In this document: positions 17,113 through 25,576 of the stretch, in pieces
Position numbering within the stretch: the stretch's first letter is position 1
How the letters are laid out: every line of letters starts with the position of its first letter
Source: Serinicoccus kebangsaanensis
GTDB taxonomy: Bacteria > Actinomycetota > Actinomycetes > Actinomycetales > Dermatophilaceae
Direction: 5' to 3'
Length of the DNA: 64,000 nucleotides
Assembly (NCBI RefSeq): GCF_008919445.1
Contig: NZ_VSLG01000011.1
Location: forward strand, 1 to 64,000
Made by a program: the position numbers and the translations under genes
Notes under the pieces: model-generated
Database searches by the model: none
What the model was told of the DNA's origin: nothing
The model's input: the letters and a program-made list of their open reading frames with translations, nothing else

Positions 17113-18402
17113 ATGAGTGAGTCCTACGACGCCGTCGACATCATCCGCACCAAGCGCGACAAGGGTGAGCTGAGCCCCGAGCAGATCGCCTGGGTCATCG
17201 ACGCCTACACCCGCGAGGTCGTCGCCGACGAGCAGATGTCGGCGCTCGCCATGTCCATCCTGCTCAACGGCATGAACCGGCGGGAGATCAGCGACTGGAC
17301 CGCGGCGATGATCGCCTCCGGCGAGCGGATGGACTTCTCCTCGCTGTCCCGGCCCACGGCGGACAAGCACTCGACGGGCGGGGTGGGTGACAAGATCACC
17401 CTGCCGCTGGCCCCGCTGGTCGCGGCGTGCGGCGTGGCGGTGCCGCAGCTGTCCGGCCGCGGGCTCGGCCACACCGGAGGGACGCTGGACAAGCTGGAGG
17501 CCATCCCCGGCTGGCGGGCCGACCTGTCCAACGAAGAGATGCTGGACCAGCTCGAGGACGTGGGCGCGGTGATCTGCGCCGCCGGCTCCGGGCTGGCCCC
17601 GGCGGACAAGCGGCTGTATGCCCTGCGCGACGTCACCGGGACGGTCGAGGCGATCCCGCTCATCGCGTCCTCGATCATGAGCAAGAAGATCGCCGAGGGC
17701 ACGGGGACCCTGGTGCTGGACGTCAAGGTCGGGTCCGGAGCGTTCATGAAGACCGAGGACGACGCGCGCGAGCTCGCCGAGACGATGGTGGCGCTCGGTC
17801 AGGACGCCGGCGTGCACACCGTCGCGCTGCTGACCGACATGTCCACCCCGCTGGGGCTCACGGCGGGCAACGGGCTGGAGGTCGCCGAGTCGGTGGAGGT
17901 GCTGGCCGGGGGAGGCCCGCAGGACGTCGTCGACCTCACCGTGGCGCTCGCGCGGGAGATGCTCGAGGGCGCAGGCGTCACCGAGGTGGATCCGGCCGAG
18001 GCGCTCGCCGACGGGCGGGCGATGGACGTGTGGCGTCGGATGATCGAGGCGCAGGGCGGCGACCCGGACGCCCCGATGCCGGAGTCGAAGGAGAGTCAGC
18101 AGGTCGTCGCCGACGCCGACGGCGTGCTCACCCGGCTGGACGCGCTCGCCGTGGGTGTGGCGGCGTGGCGGCTGGGGGCGGGACGGGCCCGCAAGGAGGA
18201 CCCGGTGCAGGCCGCCGCCGGCGTGGTGATGCACGCCAAGCCCGGCGACGAGGTCACGAAGGGTCAGCCGCTCATGACGCTGCACACCGACGAGGAGCAG
18301 CGCTTGGGCCGTGCGACCGAGGCGCTGGAGGGGTCCTGGACCATCGGCACCGCCGACGAGGTGGAGACGGCCGACAGCATCGTCATCGACCGCGTCGACT
18401 GA
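17113..18402 (+). CDS. deoA: Thymidine phosphorylase
   Basis: 429 aa. It phosphorolyses thymidine/deoxyuridine (or pyrimidine nucleosides broadly) to base and (deoxy)ribose-1-phosphate. The family signature around SGRGLGHTGGTLDKLE, the phosphate-binding KHSTGGVGDK and KVGSGAFMK are intact, and the C-terminal PYNP domain (about residues 340-425) is present. The ATG at 17113 is only 7 nt from a CACACT box, a weak leaderless promoter. It is placed to use the deoxyuridine made by cdd. A 22-bp repeat array begins 4 bp after the stop. Confidence 0.95.
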   Translation: MSESYDAVDIIRTKRDKGELSPEQIAWVIDAYTREVVADEQMSALAMSILLNGMNRREISDWTAAMIASGERMDFSSLSRPTADKHSTGGVGDKITLPLAPLVAACGVAVPQLSGRGLGHTGGTLDKLEAIPGWRADLSNEEMLDQLEDVGAVICAAGSGLAPADKRLYALRDVTGTVEAIPLIASSIMSKKIAEGTGTLVLDVKVGSGAFMKTEDDARELAETMVALGQDAGVHTVALLTDMSTPLGLTAGNGLEVAESVEVLAGGGPQDVVDLTVALAREMLEGAGVTEVDPAEALADGRAMDVWRRMIEAQGGDPDAPMPESKESQQVVADADGVLTRLDALAVGVAAWRLGAGRARKEDPVQAAAGVVMHAKPGDEVTKGQPLMTLHTDEEQRLGRATEALEGSWTIGTADEVETADSIVIDRVD

Positions 18403-18406
18403 CCGG

Positions 18407-18560
18407 GACCGGCCGCACGGTGTGTCTCGACCGGCCGCACGGTTTGTCTCGACCGGCCGCACGGTTTGCGTGCAAAGTGCGCGGTCGGTCAGCGCAAAGT
18501 GTGCGGTCGGTCAGCGCAAAGTGCGCGGTCGGTCAGCGCAAAGTGTGCGGTCGGTCGGTC
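18407..18560. repeat. 22-bp repeat array, 3 direct + 4 inverted units (family A)
   Basis: Three direct units (18407, 18429, 18451) each begin GACCGGCCGCACGG. Four inverted units follow (18473, 18495, 18517, 18539), each beginning CAAAGT and containing GCGGTCGGTC. The two halves are head-to-head, so the junction at 18472/18473 is the centre of a very large inverted repeat. It lies between the convergent deoA and aldehyde dehydrogenase genes and may be a bidirectional terminator. Confidence 0.88.
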
Positions 18561-18580
18561 CGGCGAGCGGGATCGGCGGG

Positions 18581-19510
18581 TCAGGTCCCCTTGGGGTGCC
18601 AGACCGTCTTGGTCTCCAGGAACGTCGTCATCCGGCTCAAGGCAGGGGTGGCGGTGAAGTCCGGCTCGACCGCGGTGACGCCGCTGCCGCCGGGGCGCAG
18701 GACCCGCTTGAGGTTGTCGGCGGCGCCGGCCTCCAGGTCACCCCAGTCCAACCCGCTCACGCCGGCAGCGCCGGTGAGGTCCAGGCCGTTCACGTCGCGG
18801 TGCGAGGCCAGCCAGGGCGCCACCTCTGCGGTGTCGGCCGTGATGAGGTTGACCACGCCGCCCGGCACGTCAGACGTCGCCAGCGCCTCGGACAGGGTGA
18901 TCGCCGGGATCGGCCGGTCCTGGGAGGTCAGCACCACCGCGGTGTTGCCGGACACGATGACCGGCGCCACGACCGAGACGAGCCCCAGCAGCGAGGACGA
19001 CTGCGGTGCGAGGACCGCCACGACGCCCGTGGGCTCGGGGGCGGAGATGTTGAAGAAGGGGCCGGCCACCGGGTTCAGCCCGCCCAGGACCTGGGCGAAC
19101 TTGTCGGACCACCCGGCATACCAGACCCACCGGTCGATGGCCGCGGTGACGACCGCGTCCGCCCGGGCGCTGCTCAGACCCTCCGCCTGCGCCACCTCGG
19201 CGGCGAACTGGCTGCGGCGGCCCTCCATCACCTCGGCCACCCGGTAGAGCACCTGGCCACGGTTGTATGCCGTGGCACCGGCCCAGCCGGACTGCGCCTT
19301 GCGGGCCGCCTGCACCGCGTTGCGGGCGTCCTTGCGGGAGCCCTTGGCCACGTTGGCGAGGAAGGCCGGGTCGGTGAACGTCCGCGAGGTCTTCGCGCCG
19401 CGCGGTGCGGCATACACCTCGTAGGACCGGCCCGACTCGCTGCGGGGGAACTTCCCCCCGATGAACAGCTTGTAGGTCTTGTTGACCGCTACCCGGGTAT
19501 CTGTGCTCAT
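18581..19510 (-). CDS. Truncated, probably non-catalytic aldehyde dehydrogenase homologue
   Basis: 309 aa against about 480 in the family. The NAD-binding half is recognisable (YKLFIGGKFPRSESGRSYEV, ARKAQSGWAGATAYNRGQVLYR, VVAVLAPQSSSLLGLVSVVAP, SGNTAVVLTSQDRP), but the block with the catalytic cysteine is missing and the usual ELGGK region is LTGAAGVSGLD. It is in frame from a good start, and its ATG overlaps the stop of the full-length enzyme gene (TGATG), so it looks like a kept partner subunit rather than debris. Similar short ALDH genes next to deoC occur in other actinobacteria as I recall. Its role is untested. Confidence 0.8.
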   Translation of the reverse strand: MSTDTRVAVNKTYKLFIGGKFPRSESGRSYEVYAAPRGAKTSRTFTDPAFLANVAKGSRKDARNAVQAARKAQSGWAGATAYNRGQVLYRVAEVMEGRRSQFAAEVAQAEGLSSARADAVVTAAIDRWVWYAGWSDKFAQVLGGLNPVAGPFFNISAPEPTGVVAVLAPQSSSLLGLVSVVAPVIVSGNTAVVLTSQDRPIPAITLSEALATSDVPGGVVNLITADTAEVAPWLASHRDVNGLDLTGAAGVSGLDWGDLEAGAADNLKRVLRPGGSGVTAVEPDFTATPALSRMTTFLETKTVWHPKGT

Positions 19511-20952
19511 CAGTTCGCTCCCGTCTTCACGTAGGCCTCCAGGCCGTGTCGCCCGCCCTCACGGCCGTAGCCCGACTCCTTGAACCCGCCGAACGGGCTG
19601 GTCGGGTCGAGCTTGTTGAAGGTGTTGGCCCAGACCACCCCGGCCTTGAGCTGGTCGGCCATCCACAGGATCCGCGACCCCTTCTCGGTCCAGATCCCGG
19701 CGGACAACCCGTAGGGGGTGTTGTTGGCCTTGGCCACCGCCTCGCCGGGGGTGCGGAAGGTCAGCACCGACAGGACCGGCCCGAAGATCTCCTCCTGGGC
19801 GATCCGGTGGGTCTGGCTGACGCCGGTGAACACGGTCGGTGCGAACCAGTAGCCGGTGCTCGGCAGCTCGCACGCCGGGGACCAGCGCTGGGCCCCCTCG
19901 GCCTCGCCGATCTCGGTCATCTCGGTGATCCTGGCCAGCTGCTCGGCGGAGTTGATGGCACCGATGTCGGTGTTCTTGTCCAGCGGGTCACCGACCCGCA
20001 GGTGGCCCAGGCGCCGCTTGAGCTTCTCCTCGACCTCGTCCGCGACCGACTCCTGGACCAGCAGCCGGGAGCCGGCGCAGCAGACGTGGCCCTGGTTGAA
20101 GAAGATGCCGTTGACGATGCCCTCGACCGCCTGGTCGATCGGTGCGTCGTCGAAGACGATGTTCGCGGCCTTGCCACCCAGCTCCAGCGTGGCCTTCTTG
20201 CGGGTGCCGGCGATGGCGCGGGCGATCGCCTTGCCCACCCCGGTGGAGCCGGTGAAGGCGACCTTGTCGACGCCCTCGTGCTCGACCAGGGTCTGGCCGG
20301 TGCTGCCCGCCCCGGTGATGATGTTCACCACCCCGGGGGGCAGCTCGGCCTGCTGGCAGACCTCGGCGAAGAGCAGCGCGGTCAGCGGCGTCGTCTCGGC
20401 CGGCTTGAGCACCACCGTGTTGCCGGTGGCCAGCGCCGGGGCGATCTTCCACGCCATCATGAGCAGCGGGAAGTTCCACGGGATGACCTGGCCCACCACG
20501 CCGTAGGGGCGGGGGTCGTCGCCGAGCGAGGCGTGGTCCAGCTTGTCCGCCCAGCCCGCGTGGTAGAAGAAGTGCGCCGCCGCGAGCGGGACGTCGATGT
20601 CGCGCGACTCCTTGATCGGCTTGCCGTTGTCCAGGCTCTCGAGGACCGCGAACTCGCGGGACCGCTCCTGCAGGATCCGCGCGATGCGGAACAGGTACTT
20701 CCCCCGGTCGGCGCCGCTCATCCGGGACCACACCCTGCCGTAGGCGGTCCGGGCGGCCGCGACCGCCGCGTCCACGTCCTGCTCGTCCGCCTCGGAGACC
20801 TCGGCCAGCACCTCCTCGGTGGACGGGCTGACCGTCTTGAAGCTGGCGCCGTGCCCGTCGACGAACTCACCGTTGATGAACAGGCCGTAGGAGGGCTTGA
20901 TGTCGAGGATCGCGCGGGACTCCGGCGCGGGGGCGTAGTCGAAGGTGGGCAT
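19510..20952 (-). CDS. Aldehyde dehydrogenase
   Basis: 480 aa, full length and catalytic. Glu lies in ELGGKAANIVFDDA, the nucleophile in FFNQGHVCCAGSRLL (the second Cys of the pair aligns with the family site), and the cofactor region in IPWNFPLLMMAWKIAPALATGNT. It oxidises an aldehyde with NAD(P). Position just after deoC suggests acetaldehyde from deoxyribose-5-phosphate cleavage as the substrate, which is inference. It ends in a 1-nt overlap with the truncated homologue. Confidence 0.92.
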   Translation of the reverse strand: MPTFDYAPAPESRAILDIKPSYGLFINGEFVDGHGASFKTVSPSTEEVLAEVSEADEQDVDAAVAAARTAYGRVWSRMSGADRGKYLFRIARILQERSREFAVLESLDNGKPIKESRDIDVPLAAAHFFYHAGWADKLDHASLGDDPRPYGVVGQVIPWNFPLLMMAWKIAPALATGNTVVLKPAETTPLTALLFAEVCQQAELPPGVVNIITGAGSTGQTLVEHEGVDKVAFTGSTGVGKAIARAIAGTRKKATLELGGKAANIVFDDAPIDQAVEGIVNGIFFNQGHVCCAGSRLLVQESVADEVEEKLKRRLGHLRVGDPLDKNTDIGAINSAEQLARITEMTEIGEAEGAQRWSPACELPSTGYWFAPTVFTGVSQTHRIAQEEIFGPVLSVLTFRTPGEAVAKANNTPYGLSAGIWTEKGSRILWMADQLKAGVVWANTFNKLDPTSPFGGFKESGYGREGGRHGLEAYVKTGAN

Positions 20953-20991
20953 CGGTGGGCGTCTCCTCGGGGAAGGCAGCAGGGGCAGGGC

Positions 20992-21999
20992 TCAGTAGAG
21001 GCTGGGCGAGTCGTCGGCGATGTAGTCGGCGCCGGAGTAGGCACCCGTGGCCATCCGCTGACGCTGCAGCAGCAGGTCGTTGAGCAGGCTGGACGCGCCG
21101 AAGCGGAAGTAGGTGTTGGTGAGCCACTGCTCCCCGGCGACCTCGTTGACGGCGACGAGGAAGGTGATGGCGTCCTTGCTGGTCCGGATGCCGCCGGCGG
21201 GCTTGACTCCGATCTGCTCCCCGGTGAGCTCCAGCCAGTCGCGCACCGCCTCCAGCATGATGAGGGTCACCGGCAGGGTCGCCGCCGGCGACACCTTGCC
21301 GGTGCTGGTCTTGATGAAGTCGCCCCCGGCGAGCATCGACAGCCAGCTCGCGCGGCGGACGTTGTCGTAGGTGACCAGCTCGCCGGTCTCCATGATGACC
21401 TTGAGCCGGGCCGGGCCGCACACCTCCTTGACCGCGGCGATCTGGTCGAAGACGGTGAGGTAGTCACCGGAGAGGAAGGCGCCCCGGTCGATGACCATGT
21501 CGATCTCGTCCGCCCCGGCGCTCACCGCGTCCTGGGTGTCGGCGAGCTTCACCGGCATACTGGCTCGTCCGCTGGGGAAGGCGGTCGCGACGGCCGCCAC
21601 CTTGACCTCGCTCGTGCCCAGGGCCTGCTTGGCGACGGCGACCTTGTCGCCGTAGACGCAGACGGCCGCGGGGTGCGGGGTGGAGGGGTCGGAGGGGTCC
21701 GGTGAGAGGGCCTTGGTGACCAGGCCGCGGACCTTGCCGTCGGTGTCCGCGCCCTCCAGCGTGGTCAGGTCGATCATCGAGATCGCGGTGTCGATCGCCC
21801 AGGCCTTGGCGGTGGTCTTGATCGAGCGGGTGCCCAGCCCGGCGGCGCGCGCCTCGCACCCGACCTGGTCGACCCCCGGCAGGCCGTGCAACCAGCGGGT
21901 CAGCGCCTGGTTGGTGAGCCGTGAGACGCCGAGGATCTCGCGTGCGCGGGAGGTCTGCTCGGCGGCGGTGACGACAGCGGTGTCCGTGGAGGTGCTCAC
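20992..21999 (-). CDS. deoC: Deoxyribose-phosphate aldolase
   Basis: 335 aa, longer than the enterobacterial enzyme, like other actinobacterial DeoCs. It cleaves 2-deoxyribose-5-phosphate to acetaldehyde and glyceraldehyde-3-phosphate. Catalytic residues are visible: Asp in EIDMVIDRGAFLSG, the Schiff-base lysine in FIKTSTGKVSP, and the second lysine in GVKPAGGIRTS; the LKVIMETGEL strand is conserved. The GTG start at 21999 has TAGACT 6 nt upstream. It is the first gene of a three-gene operon with the two aldehyde dehydrogenases. Confidence 0.95.
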   Translation of the reverse strand: MSTSTDTAVVTAAEQTSRAREILGVSRLTNQALTRWLHGLPGVDQVGCEARAAGLGTRSIKTTAKAWAIDTAISMIDLTTLEGADTDGKVRGLVTKALSPDPSDPSTPHPAAVCVYGDKVAVAKQALGTSEVKVAAVATAFPSGRASMPVKLADTQDAVSAGADEIDMVIDRGAFLSGDYLTVFDQIAAVKEVCGPARLKVIMETGELVTYDNVRRASWLSMLAGGDFIKTSTGKVSPAATLPVTLIMLEAVRDWLELTGEQIGVKPAGGIRTSKDAITFLVAVNEVAGEQWLTNTYFRFGASSLLNDLLLQRQRMATGAYSGADYIADDSPSLY

Positions 22000-22005
22000 C
22001 GAGGA

Positions 22006-22011
22006 AGTCTA
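22006..22011 (-). promoter_or_regulatory. -10 box, deoC operon (leaderless type)
   Basis: TAGACT on the minus strand, 6 nt from the deoC GTG. The imperfect dyad GCACGCGTGTGC at about 22028-22039, in the divergent region shared with the cupin gene, could be a control site. Confidence 0.5.
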
Positions 22012-22087
22012 AGCCACCGGGCCTAGCACGCGTGTGCCCCGAGACGGGCGGAGCGGGGACCGTCGCGGAGCTCTCACCCCACCCGCA

Positions 22088-22093
22088 TAGGAT
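22088..22093 (+). promoter_or_regulatory. -10 box, cupin-add operon (leaderless type)
   Basis: TAGGAT, exactly 7 nt before the cupin ATG at 22101. No ribosome binding site is present. Confidence 0.55.
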
Positions 22094-22100
22094 CACCGGC

Positions 22101-22451
22101 ATGCCGACGATGTTGCGGCCGGTCCGGGTGCCCGGGACCGGGGAGAAGCTGATCCAGGAGCTGGCCGGTTCCGCGAGCACGGGGCACGACGGTGTCTCGG
22201 TCGCCCGGATGACCGTCCCGGCGGGGTGGGACGAGCCGGGCCAGCGCCCGGAGTTCGACGAGGTGACGTATGTGCTGGCCGGCCACCTGGTGGTGGAGCA
22301 CGAGGGCGGACGGGTCGACGTCGGCGCGGGGGAGTGCGTGCTGACCCGCGCCGGGGAGTGGGTCCGCTACTCCGTCGGCCCGGGTGGGGCCGAGTACTTC
22401 GCCGTGTGCGCGCCGGCCTTCACCCTCGAGCGGGCGCACCGCGATGAGTGA
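22101..22451 (+). CDS. Cupin domain protein
   Basis: 116 aa, a single cupin barrel of the EutQ/AraC-sensor size. The core is [18 protein letters not shown], then [18 protein letters not shown]. The usual two-His-Glu metal set of motif 1 is incomplete (ENN-type residues replaced), so metal binding is uncertain. It may bind a sugar or nucleoside as a sensor, or be an isomerase-like enzyme. Its stop codon lies inside the add gene (8-bp overlap), so it belongs functionally with adenosine deaminase. Confidence 0.75.
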   Translation: MPTMLRPVRVPGTGEKLIQELAGSASTGHDGVSVARMTVPAGWDEPGQRPEFDEVTYVLAGHLVVEHEGGRVDVGAGECVLTRAGEWVRYSVGPGGAEYFAVCAPAFTLERAHRDE

Positions 22452-23589
22452 GCCGCTGACCGAGGAGCGGATCCGCGCGCTGCCCAAGGTGCTGCTGCAC
22501 GACCACCTGGACGGCGGGGTGCGACCGGCGACGGTGCTCGACCTGGCGCGGCAGCAGGGGTATGCCGACCTGCCCGCCGACGATGTGGCGTCGCTGTCGG
22601 CGTGGTTCGCGGAGTCCGCCGACAGCGGGTCGCTCGAGCGCTACCTGGAGACCTTCGCGCACACTGTGGGCGTGCTCCAGACCGAGGACGCGCTGCGCCG
22701 CGCCGCGCGCGAGTGCGTCCTCGACCTCGCTGCGGACGGGGTCGTCTACGCCGAGGTGCGGTATGCCCCGGAGCAGCACCTGGAGGCGGGCCTGAGTCTC
22801 GACGAGGTCGTGGAGGCGGTCGACGCGGGCTTCCGGGAGGGTGAGCAGGCGGTCGCCGACGGCGCGGGCGAGGCGCCGGCCGGACCGGTCCGGGTGCGCG
22901 CGATGCTCACCGCGATGCGGCACGCGGCGCGCAGCCGGGAGATCGCCGAGCTGGCGGTGCGCCACCGCGGCCGGTCCGTCTGCGGCTTCGACATCGCGGG
23001 GGCAGAGGACGGCTTCCCGCCCACGCGGCACCTCGGAGCGTTCGAGTTCCTGCGGCAGGCCAACGCCCACTTCACCATCCACGCGGGTGAGGCCTTCGGG
23101 CTAGCCAGCATCTGGGAGGCGATCCAGTGGTGCGGCGCCGAGCGCCTCGGGCACGGCATCCGGATCGTCGACGACATCAGCCTCGACGGTCGACCCGTGA
23201 CCGACGACCTGGCCGGGGCGATCCGGCGGGCGCAGCAGGAGCCGCGCGCCTTCGCGCTCGGCGAGCTGGCGGCATACGTGCGGGACCGACGGATCCCGTT
23301 GGAGATGTGCCCGAGCAGCAACGTGCAGACCGGTGCGGCCCCGTCGATCGAGGAGCACGCGATCCGGCTGCTGGACGCCCTGCGCTTCCGGGTGACGCTG
23401 AACACCGACAACCGGCTGATGAGCGCGACCTCGATGACGCGTGAGGCGCAGCTGCTCGTGGACCGGGCGGGGTGGGGGATGACCGAGCTGCGGCGCGTGG
23501 GCGTCAACGCGATGAAGTCCGCCTTCCTCCCCTTCGACGAGCGGTTGGACCTCATCGAGACGGTGCTGAAGCCGGCCTACGACGGGTGA
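22444..23589 (+). CDS. add: Adenosine deaminase
   Basis: 381 aa. It converts (deoxy)adenosine to (deoxy)inosine. Zinc and catalytic residues: LLHDHLDGG (HxH; many Adds have HLHLDG), HAGEAFG (the catalytic Glu follows the His), ERLGHGIRI and LNTDNRLMS. The ATG at 22444 lies within the end of the cupin gene. Together with punA at 35 kb it would yield hypoxanthine and ribose-1-phosphate. The stop is followed by an inverted repeat at 23597-23646. Confidence 0.94.
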   Translation: MSEPLTEERIRALPKVLLHDHLDGGVRPATVLDLARQQGYADLPADDVASLSAWFAESADSGSLERYLETFAHTVGVLQTEDALRRAARECVLDLAADGVVYAEVRYAPEQHLEAGLSLDEVVEAVDAGFREGEQAVADGAGEAPAGPVRVRAMLTAMRHAARSREIAELAVRHRGRSVCGFDIAGAEDGFPPTRHLGAFEFLRQANAHFTIHAGEAFGLASIWEAIQWCGAERLGHGIRIVDDISLDGRPVTDDLAGAIRRAQQEPRAFALGELAAYVRDRRIPLEMCPSSNVQTGAAPSIEEHAIRLLDALRFRVTLNTDNRLMSATSMTREAQLLVDRAGWGMTELRRVGVNAMKSAFLPFDERLDLIETVLKPAYDG

Positions 23590-23596
23590 CCTGCAC

Positions 23597-23646
23597 TTCT
23601 GGACATCGCTTTCTGGTGCCCGTCGCCCACGTGTCGATGTCCAGAA
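23597..23646. terminator. Inverted repeat between convergent add and RDD genes
   Basis: 12-nt perfect arms TTCTGGACATCG and CGATGTCCAGAA separated by 26 nt. It starts 7 bp after add and ends 8 bp before the RDD gene stop. Bidirectional terminator is the simplest reading, though the loop is long. Confidence 0.5.
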
Positions 23647-23653
23647 CGGAGGG

Positions 23654-24460
23654 TCAGTGGGGCTCGGGGAGCACCCGGGCGCGGAGGGCGTCGGCCCGCT
23701 CCAGCCGCTCCTCGTCGCGACTGCGCCGCCGGGCCAGCACGGTGGCCATCACCTGCTCCGGGTGCGCCCCGGCCGGGGGCGCGGGAGCGACATGGTGCAG
23801 CACGGCGGCATACAGCTCGCTCCCGGTCTGTGCACGTGCCTCGGGGGTGAGGGTCTGCGCCCGGGCGAGGAACTGACGGGTGGCGACCACCAGACCGTCC
23901 GGGATGACGCCGATGTCGGCCCCGGCGACCCAGTCCGCGAGCTCGGGCGAGGACTGCGGTGGTGGCAGCATCCTCAGCCGGACCCGGTCGTGCACCACAT
24001 AGGTCCCCGCGAGGAGGTCGCCCAGCCGCTTGGCCTTCTCGTTGGTCATGGCGGTGATGAGCGCGACGCTGCCGAGCGTCATCCACAGCTCGAAGGTGCC
24101 GGCGAGAGCGCGGATGGTGGCGTGCCGCAGCCCGATCGGACCGGTGTCGTCGCGGACGGTGCGCAGGCCCATGACCAGCTTGCCCAGGGTGCGACCGTGG
24201 GTGAGCGTCTCCAGCGTGATCGGTATGCCCGCCATGACGAGTGCCATGACGACGATGAGGAAGGCCTGGCCCAGGGCGGCGTCGGCGGAGAAGATGTCCC
24301 CGGGCAGGAGCAGCACCAGAAGGACGACGCCGGCCGCGATCACGAGCAGGTCGATCAGGCCGGACACCATCCGGGTGGGGACCTGCGCGGCGGGCAGCTC
24401 GACCTCGACCGCCTCGCTGGTGACGAAGCGGTGCGGGTCGAAGATCCCCCGGGTCGCCAT
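23654..24460 (-). CDS. RDD family membrane protein
   Basis: 268 aa. The RDD domain (about residues 20-165) has the Arg/Asp pair in RMVSGLIDLLVIA and the later DLLAGTYVVHD, with three or four hydrophobic segments. About 100 charged helical residues follow on the cytoplasmic side. RDD proteins are poorly understood membrane proteins, some with transport roles. The ATG lies 7 nt after TAGAGT. Divergent pairing with a SpoIIM-domain gene and the nearby MoxR/DUF58 operon is a common actinobacterial grouping. Confidence 0.85.
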   Translation of the reverse strand: MATRGIFDPHRFVTSEAVEVELPAAQVPTRMVSGLIDLLVIAAGVVLLVLLLPGDIFSADAALGQAFLIVVMALVMAGIPITLETLTHGRTLGKLVMGLRTVRDDTGPIGLRHATIRALAGTFELWMTLGSVALITAMTNEKAKRLGDLLAGTYVVHDRVRLRMLPPPQSSPELADWVAGADIGVIPDGLVVATRQFLARAQTLTPEARAQTGSELYAAVLHHVAPAPPAGAHPEQVMATVLARRRSRDEERLERADALRARVLPEPH

Positions 24461-24467
24461 GACCGGA

Positions 24468-24503
24468 ACTCTAACCGTCGCGGCGCGGTCGATGGCCTAC
24501 GGT
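24468..24503. promoter_or_regulatory. Divergent leaderless -10 boxes, RDD and SpoIIM genes
   Basis: Minus-strand TAGAGT (24468-24473) is 7 nt from the RDD ATG, and plus-strand TACGGT (24498-24503) is 6 nt from the SpoIIM GTG. Both starts and both promoters fit in a 49-bp gap. Confidence 0.55.
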
Positions 24504-24509
24504 GGTGCC

Positions 24510-25505
24510 GTGGACCTTGATGCGCTGGTGGGGCGTCGGCGCGCCTCGTGGGAGCGGTTGGACCGGCTCTCCCGGCAGCGCAGCTTGGACGGCGAGCAGG
24601 CCGACGAGCTCCTGGACGGCTACCAGCGCGCCGCGACCGACCTGTCCCTGGTCCGCTCCAGCGCTCCGGACGCCACGGTGGTCAGCCACCTGTCCACCCT
24701 GGTGGCAAGGGCGCGGGCGCGCGCGGCGCGGGTGCGGACGGTCAGCTGGTCCGGCATCGGTCGGTTCTTCGCCGAGGACTTCCCGGCCGCGCTCTACCGC
24801 CTGCGGTGGTGGTGGGGGATCACGGCGGCGGCCAACGTCGTGGTCGGCCTCATCCTGGGGTGGTGGCTGGTGCAGAACCCGGTGGTCGAGCAGTCCCTGC
24901 TGAGCACCGAGCAGGTGACCGAGCTGGTCAACGTCAGCTTCGAGTCCTACTACTCCGAGCACGCCGCGAGCAGCTTCTCCACGCTGGTGTGGGTCAACAA
25001 CGCCTGGGTGGCGGCGCGTTGCCTGGGCATGGGGATCCTCGGGGTGCCGGTCATCTGGTTGCTGTGGCAGAACATCGCCAACGTCGCGGTGATCGGCTCG
25101 CTCATGCACCGGCACGGTCGGGCGGACGTCTTCTGGGGGCTCATCACGCCGCACGGGCTGCTGGAGCTGATGGCGATCTTCGTGGCGGCGGGCGTCGGGC
25201 TCCGGCTGTTCTGGTCCTGGGTGGCGCCCGGCGCACGGACCCGGCTGAGCAGCCTGGCCGCGGAGGGTCGCACGGCCGCCGGTGTGGCCGTCGGGCTGGT
25301 CTTCGTGCTGCTCGTGTCCGGCGTGATCGAGGGGTTCGTCACCCCCTCGCCGCTGCCCACGTGGGCCCGTGTGGGGATCGGGGTGCTGGCCCTGGCCCTC
25401 TTCTTCGTGTATGTCTTCACCCTCGGGCGGCGGGCGGCGCGACGGGGCGTCAGCGGGGACGTGGGCGAGGACCTGCAGGCGGCGTCCGCGCCCACGGCCG
25501 GATAG
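24510..25505 (+). CDS. Stage II sporulation protein M (SpoIIM/DUF95) family membrane protein
   Basis: 331 aa. A basic helical N-terminus of about 95 residues precedes some five hydrophobic segments. The family hallmark is GLITPHGLLELMAIFVAAG (about residue 205). In sporulating firmicutes SpoIIM belongs to the peptidoglycan-degrading DMP complex; in non-sporulating actinobacteria the domain sits with RDD, DUF58 and MoxR genes and has no assigned role. The GTG at 24510 is chosen because TACGGT lies 6 nt upstream; the longer open frame is antisense to the RDD gene. Confidence 0.85.
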   Translation: MDLDALVGRRRASWERLDRLSRQRSLDGEQADELLDGYQRAATDLSLVRSSAPDATVVSHLSTLVARARARAARVRTVSWSGIGRFFAEDFPAALYRLRWWWGITAAANVVVGLILGWWLVQNPVVEQSLLSTEQVTELVNVSFESYYSEHAASSFSTLVWVNNAWVAARCLGMGILGVPVIWLLWQNIANVAVIGSLMHRHGRADVFWGLITPHGLLELMAIFVAAGVGLRLFWSWVAPGARTRLSSLAAEGRTAAGVAVGLVFVLLVSGVIEGFVTPSPLPTWARVGIGVLALALFFVYVFTLGRRAARRGVSGDVGEDLQAASAPTAG

Positions 25506-25576
25506 GCACTGGGCCACCGATGAGTTCGTGATGTGCGGCAGGTCTGACCGGGCACGGGACCGACGAAGGGACAACC

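Noticed and set aside
18581-19510. Pseudogene call for the short aldehyde dehydrogenase
   Set aside because: The frame is intact, the start overlaps the upstream stop, and divergence from the full-length copy is even along the length. A functional non-catalytic subunit fits better.
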